A stretch of DNA of 5,769 nucleotides from an uncultured Bacilli bacterium (lineage in GTDB: Bacteria; Bacillota_I; Bacilli_A; RF39; UBA660), in assembly GCA_948543905.1 (NCBI GenBank), contig CAOVIS010000001.1:1-5769 (forward strand), in the 5' to 3' direction. Each line of letters starts with the position of its first letter. The stretch's first letter is position 1. The notes beneath the pieces were generated by a model, which was not told the origin of the DNA, did no database searches, and saw only the letters and a list, made by a program, of their open reading frames with translations. Positions 4,764 through 5,769 of this stretch are shown here, in pieces. Made by a program: the position numbers and the translations under genes.

Positions 4764-5769
4764 TTAATTATAAATACAAAATACAGCATAAAGTGGCACT
4801 GACTTAATACCATTATCAAACCCAAAATTCTTTTCTGATATTCTAATACTATAAACTGGATTATACTTTTCTATATAAGCATTTAAGCTCTTACTAGTTG
4901 TTCTCTTACTAGATTTTACCTCTACTGGAATAACATCTCCATCAAGTTTTATCAAAAAATCAATTTCATATTTATTAAATCTATAATAATACAATTCTCT
5001 ATACTTAGGATATAATTCTCTTGCTACATAATTTTCCACCAAAGCTCCTTTAAACATATCATTTTTATCAAGTAATATCTCATTATATTCTATATTTGCA
5101 AGAGACCTAAGTAAACCAGAATCATTTAAATATAGCTTAAATTTTTCTTCATTTTTATAAGCCATAAAAGGAGAATTATTTCTATTTGCAAGATAACACT
5201 TATAAATCATGTTACTATCTTCTAGCCAATCTAAACTATTTTGATATCTTTCCCGTCTAGCATTTTTATCAATAATGCTAAATTTAAATGTTGTATTTTC
5301 TAAAGCCAAAACACTAGGTATAGTATTATAAACTATAGTATTTTTAACACTAACATCATTTTTAGTATATTTATTCATATCAAACAGATAACTATCAATA
5401 ATATCTCTTTGTAAGTCATAATTCACATGACTAATATTTTTACCATTATCAATAAAATTTTGCACTAAATCCGGCATCCCTCCGAGTACTAAATATTTTT
5501 TATATAAATCAAGAGCTTTTTCATGAATTGTTGATGACAAAGGTTCATTATTCATATAATGTTTTTTAATTTCCTTAATAAGCAAATCTTCCCCACAGGC
5601 CAGCAAAAATTCTTGAAAATTCATTGTATATAAATATTCAATATCAACTTTACCTACGGGAAAAGAACTTTTAAGACGATTTAATTTAACCCCTAAAAGC
5701 GATCCAGCACAAATAATTTTATAATCAATTGATGATTCACAAAAGTATTTTAAACTAGTAATAGCTTCT
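4764..5769 (-). CDS. AAA ATPase with C-terminal DUF4143 domain, N-terminus outside window
   Basis: The frame is open from the right edge to TAA at 4766-4764, giving 334 residues in the window. The ATG at 5624 is internal: in-frame codons upstream encode EAITSLKYFCESS...KIICAGSLLGVKLN...FPVGKVDIEYLYTMNFQEFL, the sensor-1 region and the switch into the DUF4143 part in this family. The Walker A and B motifs should lie in the roughly 90-110 missing residues. Later landmarks are YLVLGGMPDLVQ, a winged-helix-like stretch (SLDWLEDSNMIYKCYLA, LYLNDSGLLRSL) and a nuclease-like tail: GALVENYVARELY, EIDFLIKLDGDVIPVEVKSS, with the D...E-x-K spacing of the PD-(D/E)XK fold. Known proteins of this type are common, often multicopy and patchily distributed in gut bacteria; their role is mostly undefined, so none is assigned. 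The promoter is off-window. It converges on the glycosyltransferase with paired hairpins between. Confidence 0.9.
   Translation of the reverse strand, partial: EAITSLKYFCESSIDYKIICAGSLLGVKLNRLKSSFPVGKVDIEYLYTMNFQEFLLACGEDLLIKEIKKHYMNNEPLSSTIHEKALDLYKKYLVLGGMPDLVQNFIDNGKNISHVNYDLQRDIIDSYLFDMNKYTKNDVSVKNTIVYNTIPSVLALENTTFKFSIIDKNARRERYQNSLDWLEDSNMIYKCYLANRNNSPFMAYKNEEKFKLYLNDSGLLRSLANIEYNEILLDKNDMFKGALVENYVARELYPKYRELYYYRFNKYEIDFLIKLDGDVIPVEVKSSKRTTSKSLNAYIEKYNPVYSIRISEKNFGFDNGIKSVPLYAVFCIYN

Noticed and set aside
4764..5624. A complete 286-residue protein starting at the ATG at 5624
   Set aside because: The frame stays open upstream to the window edge and encodes conserved AAA-family sequence (AGSLLG and following), so the true start is outside the window.
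1..5769. Mycoplasma-type genetic code with UGA read as Trp
   Set aside because: The Trp codons I checked in all genes are TGG and no in-frame TGA is needed to keep any frame open; the interrupting stop in the surface gene is TAA.
1..5769. CRISPR array, tRNA/rRNA genes, insertion sequence, toxin-antitoxin pair or multi-gene defence island
   Set aside because: No spaced direct repeats, RNA-gene motifs, transposase sequence or paired small genes were found; the single AAA-DUF4143 gene is not enough to call a system.

Overview
The window is strongly AT-rich and uses the standard meaning of UGA: every Trp codon I checked is TGG, and the stops seen are TAA or TAG. The style is that of a low-GC Bacillota/Mycoplasmatota-type bacterium, plausibly an uncultured gut lineage close to Erysipelotrichales/RF39. 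Reasons are the PcrA-type helicase, an Acholeplasma/Listeria-like glycolipid glycosyltransferase, and a surface protein of a type I remember as common in those genomes. The lineage call is inference from memory, not a search.

Layout. Positions 1-1759 (minus) hold most of a PcrA/UvrD DNA helicase; it starts at a GTG and runs off the left edge within helicase motif VI. Positions 1855-3248 (minus) hold one membrane-anchored surface protein gene broken into two open frames by an in-frame TAA and a 1-nt frameshift about 60 nt apart. A 0.25-kb, almost purely A/T intergenic region (3264-3511) carries divergent promoters. Positions 3512-4690 (plus) hold a complete GT4 glycosyltransferase, probably making the membrane glycolipid monoglucosyl-diacylglycerol. 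Positions 4764-5769 (minus) hold the C-terminal two thirds or more of an AAA ATPase with a DUF4143 tail; its N-terminus with the Walker A loop lies beyond the right edge.

The genes do not form one operon. The helicase, the surface protein and the glycosyltransferase each have their own TGnTATAAT extended -10 promoter. The surface gene ends in a hairpin terminator just before the helicase promoter. The convergent glycosyltransferase and ATPase genes are separated by two abutting hairpins. Functionally they look independent: DNA repair, cell surface, membrane lipid synthesis and an accessory ATPase.

I do not see a convincing new multi-gene system. The most useful observation is that the two middle open frames are the halves of one interrupted gene and should not be annotated as two hypothetical proteins.
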